From Microbulbifer salipaludis (GTDB lineage Bacteria; Pseudomonadota; Gammaproteobacteria; Pseudomonadales; Cellvibrionaceae): DNA of 64,000 nucleotides. Both the position numbers and the translations under genes were made by a program. The notes beneath the pieces were generated by a model. That model made no database searches, was not told the origin of the DNA, and saw only the letters and a program-made list of their open reading frames with translations. Of the stretch, positions 1-7,669 are shown piece by piece; position 1 is the first letter of the stretch, and every line of letters begins with the position of its first letter. Where the stretch lies: NCBI RefSeq assembly GCF_017303155.1, contig NZ_JAEKJR010000001.1:1240001-1304000 (forward strand). Reading direction: 5' to 3'.

Positions 1-546
1 TTCCAGTCGGTGTTTCCCATGCATACCTATTACTGGGGAGATTGGCATCGGGAGCATACCGTTGGCCCGGAAGTGGCCGAAAATATCTCCCCTACCGGGT
101 GGATTCGTCAGCGCGGGCTGATGTTTGGTACGCACCATGATGCGCCGGTTGCCTTACCCAACAGCATGCGCGTGCTCGATGCTACAGTGAACCGCCGCAC
201 GCGCAGTGGGTATATTCTCGGGCCGGATCAGCGCGTGGATGTGGAAACGGCATTGAAGGCCATGACAATCTGGCCCGCGTGGCAGCACCTTGAAGAGAAT
301 GAAAAGGGGTCAATCGAAGTGGGCAAATTAGCCGATTTCGTTGTGCTGTCGGAGGACCCCACGGCTATCGCGCCCGAAGAACTTGCCGAGCTAAAGGTGG
401 TCCAGACGATAAAAGAGGGCATAGTGATTTTTGAGGCCAGACCCGGCGAGCCAAGTGCACGACTACAGTATGCCCCTTTTTCGAGCAATCCCGAGGCAGC
501 CCATCACGTATTGCACTCTCTGTCTGCTGACGCGACAGTGCATTAA
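1..546 (+). CDS. Amidohydrolase family 3 (YtcJ-like), C-terminal part
   Basis: The reading frame is already open at base 1, so the gene begins upstream of the window and only about the last 180 residues are seen. The segment GKLADFVVLSEDP is the typical end of the metal-dependent amidohydrolase fold, where the chain returns to the small beta-sandwich. The preceding stretch, with paired Asp/His residues (THHDAP), fits the late barrel of amidohydrolase family 3. These enzymes hydrolyse C-N bonds of unknown substrates. The metal-binding HxH motif and any signal peptide lie outside the window, so substrate and location cannot be told. The downstream ddl gene is convergent, 47 bp away. The family call is fairly safe; a specific substrate is not. 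Confidence 0.8.
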   Translation, partial: FQSVFPMHTYYWGDWHREHTVGPEVAENISPTGWIRQRGLMFGTHHDAPVALPNSMRVLDATVNRRTRSGYILGPDQRVDVETALKAMTIWPAWQHLEENEKGSIEVGKLADFVVLSEDPTAIAPEELAELKVVQTIKEGIVIFEARPGEPSARLQYAPFSSNPEAAHHVLHSLSADATVH

Positions 547-593
547 GCGACATAGCGTGAGCCGGCCCCGAGGACGGCAGAGCGTTTACTGAC

Positions 594-1607
594 TCAGCCC
601 AGCGCTCCACGTATCAGCGCGGCAAGATACTCCGAAAAATCATGCCCCTGGTTCTGCAACATCTTCGGGAACATGGAGATAGGGGTCATTCCAGGGAAGG
701 TATTCACCTCATTCAGATAAATCTCCCCATCATCGGTCAGGAAGAAATCAATCCGCGACAGGTCCTTCAACTGTAAACCCACGAACGCCCGTTTGGACGC
801 CTCGTGAATCCATCCCAGCTGCGCCTCAGACAAACCCTCCGCCACCACATGGGTCTGCGCGCGGCTGCCTTCAGCGTACTTTTCCTCGTAACTGTAAAAC
901 GTATCCGTGGGCGCACACACCTCGCCGGGGGGCGTGATTACCAGCTCGCCCTCGTAGGTGTACGCGGCCACCTCCAGCTCGCGCACCTTCAGGCACTTTT
1001 CCACCAACACATAAGGCGACAGGGCAAACGCCTCCTGCAGCGCCTCCGCCAGTGCATCTTCACTGCTGACCTTGTAGCAACCCACCGAAGAGCCCTGATT
1101 GGAGGCCTTCACGAACACGCTGCCCCACTTTTGCAATGCATCCCGCGCCTTGGCGACTTCTCCGGGGGTATTCGCGCACAGGAACTGGTAGGGGGTGTTG
1201 TCGATGCCCAACGCCGTCAGCCACAACTTAGTGGTGATCTTGTTGAAGCAGATCTTGCTCGCCTCGGAGCCGCAGCCGAAATAGGGCAGGCCGAGAATGT
1301 CCAGCTGCGACTGCAGGTCGCCAGTCTCACCGGGATAACCGTGAATGGAGGGAATCACATAATGCACCGGTTGCGCGCTGCCGGTGGCACTGTACAGCAA
1401 CCGGTCGGAGCGCAGCTCCTGCAGCTGGCCCTGGTCGTCCAGCAAGCGGCCGTCGGCGTCCATAGTCACGCGGGTAAGGCGGATGTCCGGCGCACTGGCC
1501 AGTTCCCGCTGGATAAAGTCGGCGGTGCGCAGGGACACATCGTGCTCACTGCCACCTCCGCCACAAATAAGCAGTACATGGATATCGGTCGGGGCCTGGT
1601 TGCTCAT
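594..1607 (-). CDS. ddl: D-alanine--D-alanine ligase family ATP-grasp enzyme
   Basis: This 337-residue protein has the size and order of motifs of a D-Ala-D-Ala ligase, the cytosolic enzyme that joins two D-alanines with ATP for peptidoglycan. The N-terminal loop GGGGSEHDVS, the IHGYPGETG segment, the ATP-grasp loop NQGSSVG and the C-terminal LNEVNTFPGMTP metal/phosphate-binding segment are all present. The start codon is preceded by GAGAG. It lies just downstream of the mepA-like gene on the same strand (34 bp gap), so the two probably form a cell-wall operon. The sequence does not tell whether it is the main ligase or a second copy, and related ATP-grasp ligases with other acceptors cannot be fully excluded. 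Confidence 0.88.
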   Translation of the reverse strand: MSNQAPTDIHVLLICGGGGSEHDVSLRTADFIQRELASAPDIRLTRVTMDADGRLLDDQGQLQELRSDRLLYSATGSAQPVHYVIPSIHGYPGETGDLQSQLDILGLPYFGCGSEASKICFNKITTKLWLTALGIDNTPYQFLCANTPGEVAKARDALQKWGSVFVKASNQGSSVGCYKVSSEDALAEALQEAFALSPYVLVEKCLKVRELEVAAYTYEGELVITPPGEVCAPTDTFYSYEEKYAEGSRAQTHVVAEGLSEAQLGWIHEASKRAFVGLQLKDLSRIDFFLTDDGEIYLNEVNTFPGMTPISMFPKMLQNQGHDFSEYLAALIRGALG

Positions 1608-1641
1608 CGGGCTCTCATCAATCTGGTTGGAACGGTTAACG

Positions 1642-2529
1642 CTACTGGCCGGGGGTTACCGCGGCTGGCGCGGTCAATACCTGGGTACACTGCGCGGGCA
1701 TCACCGGCTTCTTGGGCTTCTCCGGTTTCTTGGGCCTTGTATCGTTCAGGATGGCGTAAAACTCATCGCTAAACCACCAGTCCAGACCCCCACCGCAGGG
1801 TTTGCCGCGCACTTTGGGCTGGGGTTTACAATTTTTGTCTTCTGGCGGGCAGTTTAGTCGCACATGGAAGTGGTAGTTGTGTCCCCACCAGGGCCGCACC
1901 TTGCGCAGCCACGCGTTATCGCTGCCAGCAATATCGCACATTTTCCGCTTGATGGTGGGGTGCACGAAGATGCGTGCGACACGCGGATCTTCCGACGCGA
2001 TACGCAGAATGCCGGGGATGCGCGGGTCCCAGTTTTTTTCCAGCAACACGTGCTTGCGCGCGTCCGCCATGGGTACCGCAGGAATATTGTCGCGCTCCCA
2101 GGGCGTGAGTGGTCGCTCCGCGGCGCGCCGGTCCTGGGAAAACCAGATATCCGCATCCAGCCCCTGCTGGTGGCTCTGGTGCCCACTGCTGAACGGCCCG
2201 CCGCGGGCCATCGACATATCGCCGATTTGCAGCCGCCCCAGATCCTGCTCGTCCACCGCATTGGCGAAGTCCTTGAGGAACTCCACCAGGTACGGATTGC
2301 CGTAATGCCGGTCGCGGCCGGTGCGCACCAGCTGGAATCCGTCCCCGCGCAGCGGCATCTTCTCCGCCCCACTCAGGCAGCCATTGCTGTAGCCACCGAT
2401 ACTGGCGGGCAGTTGATTGGAGGGCCTTTTCACCGCCTCCCAGGGATTCTGGGCGAAGGCGGGAAAGCTCGCAGCCAGGCAGAGGGCTGTGGCGAGAATT
2501 CGAGAAACGAGTTGGGCGTTTGGCGACAT
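1642..2529 (-). CDS. mepA: Penicillin-insensitive murein endopeptidase (MepA)
   Basis: This 295-residue exported protein has a clear signal peptide ending near PAFAQ (about residue 26). It matches the MepA/LAS metallopeptidase family, which cuts DD- and LD-crosslinks in periplasmic peptidoglycan. Visible signature pieces are IGGYSNGCLSGA, SSGHQSHQQGLDADIWF with the zinc-binding His and Asp, FVHPTIKRKMC, and WGHNYHFHVRLNCP with the catalytic HxH. Several conserved cysteines suggest disulphides. The C-terminal tail is proline- and lysine-rich. The gene lies 34 bp upstream of ddl on the same strand. The ribosome-binding site is weak. An inverted-repeat element sits upstream. Confidence 0.93.
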   Translation of the reverse strand: MSPNAQLVSRILATALCLAASFPAFAQNPWEAVKRPSNQLPASIGGYSNGCLSGAEKMPLRGDGFQLVRTGRDRHYGNPYLVEFLKDFANAVDEQDLGRLQIGDMSMARGGPFSSGHQSHQQGLDADIWFSQDRRAAERPLTPWERDNIPAVPMADARKHVLLEKNWDPRIPGILRIASEDPRVARIFVHPTIKRKMCDIAGSDNAWLRKVRPWWGHNYHFHVRLNCPPEDKNCKPQPKVRGKPCGGGLDWWFSDEFYAILNDTRPKKPEKPKKPVMPAQCTQVLTAPAAVTPGQ

Positions 2530-2650
2530 GGTTACAGCAATTGCGTCGATTTTGGTATTAGTGGTCGGGAAATTATAGAGGTTCCACTCAACGGTTCTGT
2601 GGAAGCATCCGCTTTCGTGGTTTTTGGTGGTTGTTGGCTATTGAGGGGCG

Positions 2651-2762
2651 GCTTGGCTGGCCGGTGCTCTCTCGCTAGACACGCCGTGCACCCATCCCTG
2701 GGGGCTCTGCACCGCCATCCATGGCGGTGAAGGTCTAGCGAGAGAGCCCCGGCCATCCAAGC
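2651..2762. repeat. Inverted-repeat (MITE-like) intergenic element
   Basis: Two 30-bp arms, 2651-2680 and 2733-2762, are inverted complements with about two mismatches. The inner 15 bases (GCTCTCTCGCTAGAC and its complement) are perfect. Between them lies a smaller palindrome, ACCGCCATCCATGGCGGT, at 2711-2728. The element sits between mepA and hisC, contains no gene, and could fold into a long hairpin in RNA read from either side. The form suggests a small non-autonomous mobile element or a repeat family dispersed through the genome; no second copy is seen in this window. Confidence 0.7.
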
Positions 2763-2818
2763 CTTCAGAACTAACCAATTCGTTACCAACTGGATTGAGG
2801 ATGAAATACTGGAGAGAG

Positions 2819-3913
2819 CTATAACACTTCCCGACAAGCCGCCACTAGCGCCTGCATCTCTTCATCCGTACCAATGCTGATACGCAAGTACTCACTAATC
2901 CGCGGCTTGTTGAAGTAGCGCACGATGATGTTGCGCTCGCGCAGGGCCTTGAATAAATCCTCGGCGGCGAGCTTCGGCGGCTTGGCCAAAATAAAGTTGG
3001 CGGTGGACGGGACGATGTCGAAACCGAGGTCGTCCAGCTGCATGCAGGTCCACTCTCGGGTGGCTATCACTTTGGCGCAGTTGTCGGTCAGCCACGCCTG
3101 ATCCGCAATGGCCGCGGTCGCCACTTTTTGCGCGATGCCATCGATGGGGTAGGAATTAAACGAGTTCTTCGCCCGGTTCAGGGCCTCGATCAGGTGCGCC
3201 TGGCCCATCGCATAACCCAGGCGTAAACCCGCCAGCGCGTGGGACTTCGACAGCGTGTGCACCACCAGCAGGTTCGGGTAGCGGTCGATCAGCGCCACGG
3301 CACTCTCCCCGCCAAAATCAATATACGCCTCATCGATCACCACCACTCGTTCGGGGTGCAGCTGCAGCAGCTTCTCGATTTCCGCCAGCGGCAGGTAGCG
3401 GCCGGTTGGCGCGTTGGGGTTGGGCAGAATCACACCGCCGGCGTTATCGACACCGTAGTCTTCCACCGCGATGGAAAAGTCTTCGCGCAGCGGCAGGGTC
3501 TGCGGCGTAATGTCGTAGAACTGGCAGTACACCGGATAAAAGCTGTAGGTGATATCCGGAAACAGCAGCGGCTGCGGGCGCTTGAAGAAACTGTAAAACG
3601 CGTGCGCCAGCACCTCGTCGGAGCCATTGCCCACAAACACCTGCTCTGGCGACAGGTCAAACTGGGTGGCGATGGTCTCGCGCAGCTCGGTGGATTCCGG
3701 GTCCGGATACAGGCGCAGGTGGCTCGCCAGGCCCTCTTCCTTCAACACCGCCTGCGCCCTGGGCGATGGCGGGTAGGGGCTCTCGTTGGTGTTGAGTTTA
3801 ATCAGGCGGGCAGTGGTTTTCGGCTGCTCGCCGGGCACGTAGGGCTGAAGTTGCGCTACGGCGGGGCTCCAGAACGGATTGCCGTGGGCCTGATCCTTCG
3901 TTTGATCGCTCAT
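2819..3913 (-). CDS. hisC: Histidinol-phosphate aminotransferase
   Basis: This 364-residue fold-type I PLP enzyme transfers an amino group between histidinol phosphate and 2-oxoglutarate in histidine synthesis, in the cytosol. Visible features are the N-terminal LNTNESPY substrate motif, GNGSDE at about residues 96-101, PNAPTG around 166-171, the DEAYIDF aspartate and the PLP lysine in HTLSKSHALAGLRLG (K223). The C-terminal arginines that bind the carboxylate fit RISIGT. The start codon follows a good AAGGAG site. There are no other his genes nearby, so it stands alone rather than in a his operon. A broader-specificity aromatic or phosphonate aminotransferase of the HisC family is the main alternative. 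Confidence 0.9.
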   Translation of the reverse strand: MSDQTKDQAHGNPFWSPAVAQLQPYVPGEQPKTTARLIKLNTNESPYPPSPRAQAVLKEEGLASHLRLYPDPESTELRETIATQFDLSPEQVFVGNGSDEVLAHAFYSFFKRPQPLLFPDITYSFYPVYCQFYDITPQTLPLREDFSIAVEDYGVDNAGGVILPNPNAPTGRYLPLAEIEKLLQLHPERVVVIDEAYIDFGGESAVALIDRYPNLLVVHTLSKSHALAGLRLGYAMGQAHLIEALNRAKNSFNSYPIDGIAQKVATAAIADQAWLTDNCAKVIATREWTCMQLDDLGFDIVPSTANFILAKPPKLAAEDLFKALRERNIIVRYFNKPRISEYLRISIGTDEEMQALVAACREVL

Positions 3914-4009
3914 GCTGTCACTCCTTGGCCGGGCACCTGGTCGGGAAACGGGGAGGCGGCGAGCCCGGCGGTGGGAGATTTTAAGCGGAGTGGGCGCAGA
4001 CTTCGACGG

Positions 4010-5050
4010 CTATTCGCCCTGAATATCCAGATCGCCCTCGGCAGATGATTTTTTCGACGACTTTCCGCGTTTGTTGTCCGACTCCTCAATGGAAATATCG
4101 AACAGCGCCGGCGTACTGGCGAGGAAATCGTCCAGTGGTTCCGGTTTGCGCCACAGGAAATCCTTGGACTTCAGCTCCTTGGATACCTCCGGCGCGCCGG
4201 TGAATTCACCCACCTTGCCGATCTCCACCGCCGCCACAAAACCGAGGAAACACCACGGCAGCAGGATCGACGCCACCAGCCGCCAGTGCGGCGCGATATT
4301 CAGCGCCAGGTAGGCGGCACACCACAGCATTACCGGGATCAGAATGGCCAGGGCGAGAATGTTCAACAGCGGCATTACCTGGTGCAGGGTAAAGTTGAAA
4401 TTGAGCAGGGTGGCAAACCATTGCCAGGCGGCGTAGATCAGCGCCGCAGCGGCGGCGATAGACAGGTGCGCCAGAAAGTGCGATTCGTGCTTCACCACCT
4501 TGCCGATAAACGCCCAGGCCGCGGCGTAAATGAGCAGGCCGATCACCGCGTCGGTAATCACCTGCACCGCGCCGGTCCACTTGAATTCGCTGGTGCTGGA
4601 GATGTAGGCCATCCACAGGCTCAGCGCCGCCACCAGCACGCACAGAGCCACGGCCACCGGCGGCGTTGCCAGCCGGTCGAATATGGTTTCCGCCGAATGC
4701 AGCGGAATGGCCGGGGGCACACTCATGTCGGTATCGATAAAACGCAGGCGGCTTTTGCCCACCTGAATCTCGTCCCCACTTTCGATCAGGTGCTCGCGGA
4801 TATTGGTGGGCTTGACCGACTTGTCGCGGAAATTGCGCAACAGGCGGATGCCGTTCAGGCTGCCCAGGTCGCGCAGCACATAGCAGCCGTCTTCATCGCG
4901 CACCACTTCCGCGTGCACCGCATCCACATGTGGGTCTTCCACCATCACCGCGTTGTCGTAACAGCGGCCGATGGTGGCGCGCTCGCCATCCAGTCGATAG
5001 CGCGCACCCACCCGGTGGACACGATTGATTTCTTCGATAATCAGTGCCAT
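4010..5050 (-). CDS. Membrane protein with N-terminal FHA domain
   Basis: This is a 346-residue protein with a forkhead-associated (phosphothreonine-binding) domain at about residues 14-110: IGRCYDN, the DAVHAEV segment and LGSLNGI followed by GDEIQVG are the expected core. Roughly five hydrophobic segments follow between residues 130 and 280, and then a charged cytoplasmic-type tail. It should sit in the inner membrane with the FHA head inside. The start codon overlaps the end of the upstream protease gene by 10 bp, so the two are probably translationally coupled. With two Ser/Thr kinases 3-8 kb away, the FHA head may read a phosphorylated partner; this is inference. No enzymatic domain is visible. 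Confidence 0.82.
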   Translation of the reverse strand: MALIIEEINRVHRVGARYRLDGERATIGRCYDNAVMVEDPHVDAVHAEVVRDEDGCYVLRDLGSLNGIRLLRNFRDKSVKPTNIREHLIESGDEIQVGKSRLRFIDTDMSVPPAIPLHSAETIFDRLATPPVAVALCVLVAALSLWMAYISSTSEFKWTGAVQVITDAVIGLLIYAAAWAFIGKVVKHESHFLAHLSIAAAAALIYAAWQWFATLLNFNFTLHQVMPLLNILALAILIPVMLWCAAYLALNIAPHWRLVASILLPWCFLGFVAAVEIGKVGEFTGAPEVSKELKSKDFLWRKPEPLDDFLASTPALFDISIEESDNKRGKSSKKSSAEGDLDIQGE

Positions 5051-6408
5051 TGGATTTCGCTCGCAAACTTCTGGGTAAAGGCCGTGGCCGACTCCTGGGT
5101 AAACCCCGACAGGGTAAAGTGGCTTACCAGCGCGCGGTTATCCTGGTCCACCGTGAGGCTCACGTAGAACACATCGTACAGATCCGGGTAATCCTTGTAG
5201 CGGCGCACACAGTACGAGGTGCGCGCAATCACCGGGTCGCGCTTGCCGGTGGCTTTGGGGGGCGTTGCCGGTTCGTTGTTCTGCTGGGCTTGCTGGTCGC
5301 CCGTTGGCTTGGCAGCGCCATGGCCATTTCGGGGGTGCTGGGTGAACTGCTGCTTGCAGTTGAAGTTGGTCACATCGTCTTCGCCGGCGCTGTTGCCGGG
5401 GAAAAACCCGCCCATGTTCTCTTCGTAGGCACTGTAAAAGCGCGATGAGCGCAGGTCGTCGTCGGCCTCCAGCCAGAAGAATTCGTATTCCACCCGGCCG
5501 GTATCAAAGTCTTCCGACAGGTACACCACATCCTGGCCGGTGCAGCCCTTGGCCACCTGTTTGATGGGGTCGTCCTCATCGTCGGTGGAATTTCCCCAGC
5601 ACTGGATGGACGGCACAATTTCCCCGACCACCAGCGCATCCCCCAGCGGACGCAGCTGCCAGTCGGCTTCGAGTATCTGGTCGATAATGCGCTGCTGGTT
5701 TTTGTGCAGCTGGCGGGTAATCACCGGTTGCAGCTCCAGCGCGCCGTTGTCGTCGGAGGCCTCTTTTTTGTAATCCAGCAGCAGTGCCACCAGCTTGTCC
5801 ACCGGCACCAGGAAACTGATCTGGTTGCCGGCGGTGGCCACATTAATGCCCACCACTTCGCCCTTGCGGTTGATTACCGGGCCACCACTCATGCCGGGAT
5901 TGATCGAGCCGGAAAAATGAATGCGGTCGTAAAAGCTGCCGCCGGCAATACCGTTATAGGTGCCGGGCACAATGGTCATGCCCAGGTCCAGCGGGTTGCC
6001 CATGGAGACAATGGTCTCGCCCTTGCTGGGTGATTGCGACGCCAGGCGCAGGAAGTCACTGCCCGAGGCACCTTTTTGCCGCAGGATGGCCAGGTCGTTG
6101 ACCACATCCACATCCAGCAGCTCCAGCTCGCCTTCCTTGCCATCCACCGACAGGTACTTGAGCGTGTACTTGTCCGGGTCGTGCACCGCCTCGGACACCA
6201 CATGGTAATTGGTGGCAATCAGGCCATCGGTGGAGATCTGGAACCCGGAACCCAGCCCCGCCTTGGAATTGGACGACAGCTCGATCAGGCGGATCTGATA
6301 CAGGCTGCCGCGGTAGTCGCTGTACAGCTGCTCGTAACTCTGGGATTGGGAAACGCTGGCAAAGGTGAGCAACAGCAGGGCGATCAGGCCCGTCAAAGGT
6401 TTCAACAT
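5041..6408 (-). CDS. Trypsin-like (S1C/DegP-type) serine protease without visible PDZ
   Basis: The frame is open to 6492, but the methionine at 6408 starts a good signal peptide (hydrophobic residues 5-17, cleavage near SQS), so I use it; the mature protein is exported. The catalytic triad of a DegP-like protease is clear: His69 in TNYHVV, Asp105 in NDLAIL and Ser174 in NPGMSGGPV. The second half of the 455-residue protein, past about residue 215, shows no PDZ repeat. It is an uncharacterised, acidic, probably extracytoplasmic domain with several cysteines. The gene is coupled to the downstream FHA membrane protein. A role in envelope stress sensing or processing is possible but not shown. 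Confidence 0.85.
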   Translation of the reverse strand: MLKPLTGLIALLLLTFASVSQSQSYEQLYSDYRGSLYQIRLIELSSNSKAGLGSGFQISTDGLIATNYHVVSEAVHDPDKYTLKYLSVDGKEGELELLDVDVVNDLAILRQKGASGSDFLRLASQSPSKGETIVSMGNPLDLGMTIVPGTYNGIAGGSFYDRIHFSGSINPGMSGGPVINRKGEVVGINVATAGNQISFLVPVDKLVALLLDYKKEASDDNGALELQPVITRQLHKNQQRIIDQILEADWQLRPLGDALVVGEIVPSIQCWGNSTDDEDDPIKQVAKGCTGQDVVYLSEDFDTGRVEYEFFWLEADDDLRSSRFYSAYEENMGGFFPGNSAGEDDVTNFNCKQQFTQHPRNGHGAAKPTGDQQAQQNNEPATPPKATGKRDPVIARTSYCVRRYKDYPDLYDVFYVSLTVDQDNRALVSHFTLSGFTQESATAFTQKFASEIQWH

Positions 6409-6570
6409 CGTATAGTCGGCACTGATTGATTTGTGGGCGAAACGGCGCTTGATGTTACGGGATAGCCAATGGCGCAACAACAGGCACAACAAGCCGCGGG
6501 CATCCCGACAATAATAGAAAGCCCGGTGGCTAAGTGTAGTGAATAGCGGCGACGGCGGTGGCGGCGGCTG

Positions 6571-6610
6571 GCGTGTAATAGCGTGTAATGGCGTGTGATC
6601 GACCTGTAAT
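6571..6610 (+). promoter_or_regulatory. Phased TGTRAT repeats upstream of the putative Csr-type RNA
   Basis: Three consecutive 10-bp units (GCGTGTAATA, GCGTGTAATG, GCGTGTGATC) occupy 6571-6600, and a fourth TGTAAT follows at 6605-6610. The half-sites lie at 6574, 6584, 6594 and 6605, about one helical turn apart, so a protein could bind them on one face. They lie just upstream of the candidate regulatory RNA. They are not the classical GacA palindrome (TGTAAG-N6-CTTACA), only similar in the TGTAA core, so a link to a GacA/UvrY-like regulator is speculation. Confidence 0.4.
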
Positions 6611-6699
6611 GGCGAAATCCGTACAGTGCGCTACAAGGTTGAGGGGGACGCGATGCCCGGCCCTCACGGGAGCCGCGGCAAGGTGGATTGCAGACACCC

Positions 6700-7038
6700 C
6701 GGTAACGGTGACCATCATGGAAGGTGGCACGAGGAAAGCGACGGAATTGCTTTCCGCACCGGCTCCGGTACAGCGCCCCTCGACCAATTTACCAAAGGAT
6801 TGGTAGTTGCCCATCGCCGCAGAGCCTAGGAGATGGGTGATAAATCAGGAAGACTTCGGCGCAAGCTGAACCGTCAGGCCGGCCCGGCAACCACAGAGCC
6901 TAGGAAGCCGGGATAGTGGAAGGGTCTGACAGAGGCAAGGATGCCTCATTTCGCTCTTGATAGTGTTGTTGTAACCGTAGATGGCTGGGACCATCTGTTT
7001 ATCACCGGCAGTAAGCTTGCTTGCTGCCGGTTTTTTTT
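6700..7038 (+). ncRNA. Candidate CsrB/RsmZ-type CsrA-sequestering small RNA
   Basis: No credible protein is encoded here. On the plus strand there is a series of hairpins that display ANGGA or related motifs, the binding signal of CsrA/RsmA. Stem 6733-6739/6749-6755 has ACGGA in the loop. Stem 6783-6788/6799-6804 has AAGGA. Stem 6810-6815/6832-6837 has TAGGA. Stem 6883-6888/6907-6912 has TAGGA. Stem 6932-6937/6942-6947 has the four-base loop AGGA. Stem 6979-6984/6991-6996 has CTGGGA. Unpaired copies occur near 6719 (ATGGA), 6733 and 6847. The third and fourth loops share the 12-mer CAGAGCCTAGGA. The unit ends in a textbook intrinsic terminator. The 5' end is uncertain and could lie anywhere from about 6620 to 6710. 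A cis-acting leader of the gene at 7202 is the main alternative. Confidence 0.72.
7004..7038 (+). terminator. Intrinsic terminator ending the putative small RNA
   Basis: Arms of 13 bases, ACCGGCAGTAAGC and GCTTGCTGCCGGT with one G-T wobble, are followed by eight T residues. It is the strongest terminator-like structure in this part of the window. It lies 164 bp upstream of the next plus-strand start codon, so it separates the RNA region from that gene. Confidence 0.88.
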
Positions 7039-7201
7039 GGCAAAAAATCTGTGCAACTTTGTGTAGAAAAATGCCAAGCGATTGCAGTAAGCTGTGTGAC
7101 GCAGTTCTCGTTCTGAGTCTGCGTTTGTATCAATGTTTCAAGACCAACGATCACCCTGGGCGGTTTGCAGGGAAAATAGTCATAATTTACAGGATAGAAA
7201 G

Positions 7202-7669
7202 ATGACCGAAGCAACCGAAGCGGTAGAAGCCTGCATTGAAGTGCCCGCGCAGGGCAAAGTGGAAATGAACTTCACCCTGGAGCCCACCGGCGCCGACCAG
7301 AAGTGGATTCTTAAGGACGACAATGGTGATGAGTGGGACACCATCTGTGTGAAGTTTGACGGGGTGAAGAGCGGTGGCGTCGGTAAGTCCGGCAAGGCCG
7401 AGCTGACCATTCAGATGGTCAATAGCGACCTGGTGTTCAAGAAGCTGGCTGGCAATGTCGACGGTATCAATATCTACGATGTGGTCAATGATGGTGACGA
7501 AGGGATCTCCAGCTGCAAGGTCGACAGCCAGAATGCGCAGCAGCTGAAGATGGTGCTGAAGGCGAACAAGCAGACTGAAAATGCCTTCTCTTTCAAATGG
7601 GTGGCTGAAGATACAAGTGGAAACGAGGTGTTGTCCGCCGATCCGCGTACTGTGCTCGAGCCACAATAA
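7202..7669 (+). CDS. DP-EP family-like small protein of unknown function
   Basis: The frame extends further upstream, but the ATG at 7202 follows AGGATAGAA and begins a compact acidic protein of 155 residues, so I take it as the start. There is no signal peptide or membrane segment. The regular alternation of polar and hydrophobic residues suggests a beta-sandwich. The C-terminus contains DPRTVLEP, which resembles the DP...EP signature of the DP-EP family of uncharacterised bacterial proteins; I recognise this only by motif. The stop codon (7667-7669) directly abuts the stop of the convergent kinase gene (7670), with no spacer. Proximity to kinases and FHA proteins makes it a candidate partner, but no function can be stated. 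Confidence 0.78.
   Translation: MTEATEAVEACIEVPAQGKVEMNFTLEPTGADQKWILKDDNGDEWDTICVKFDGVKSGGVGKSGKAELTIQMVNSDLVFKKLAGNVDGINIYDVVNDGDEGISSCKVDSQNAQQLKMVLKANKQTENAFSFKWVAEDTSGNEVLSADPRTVLEPQ

Noticed and set aside
594..1772. Long plus-strand open frames opposite the ddl gene
   Set aside because: They are shadows of the GC-rich coding strand; residue usage is dominated by Arg, Gln, His and Leu, with no known motif.
6780..7000. Known tandem riboswitch (glycine, c-di-GMP or guanidine-II type) upstream of the DP-EP-like gene
   Set aside because: The two similar loops share AGGA-type motifs, but none of the conserved cores of those riboswitches is present; ANGGA hairpins plus a terminator fit a Csr-type RNA better.
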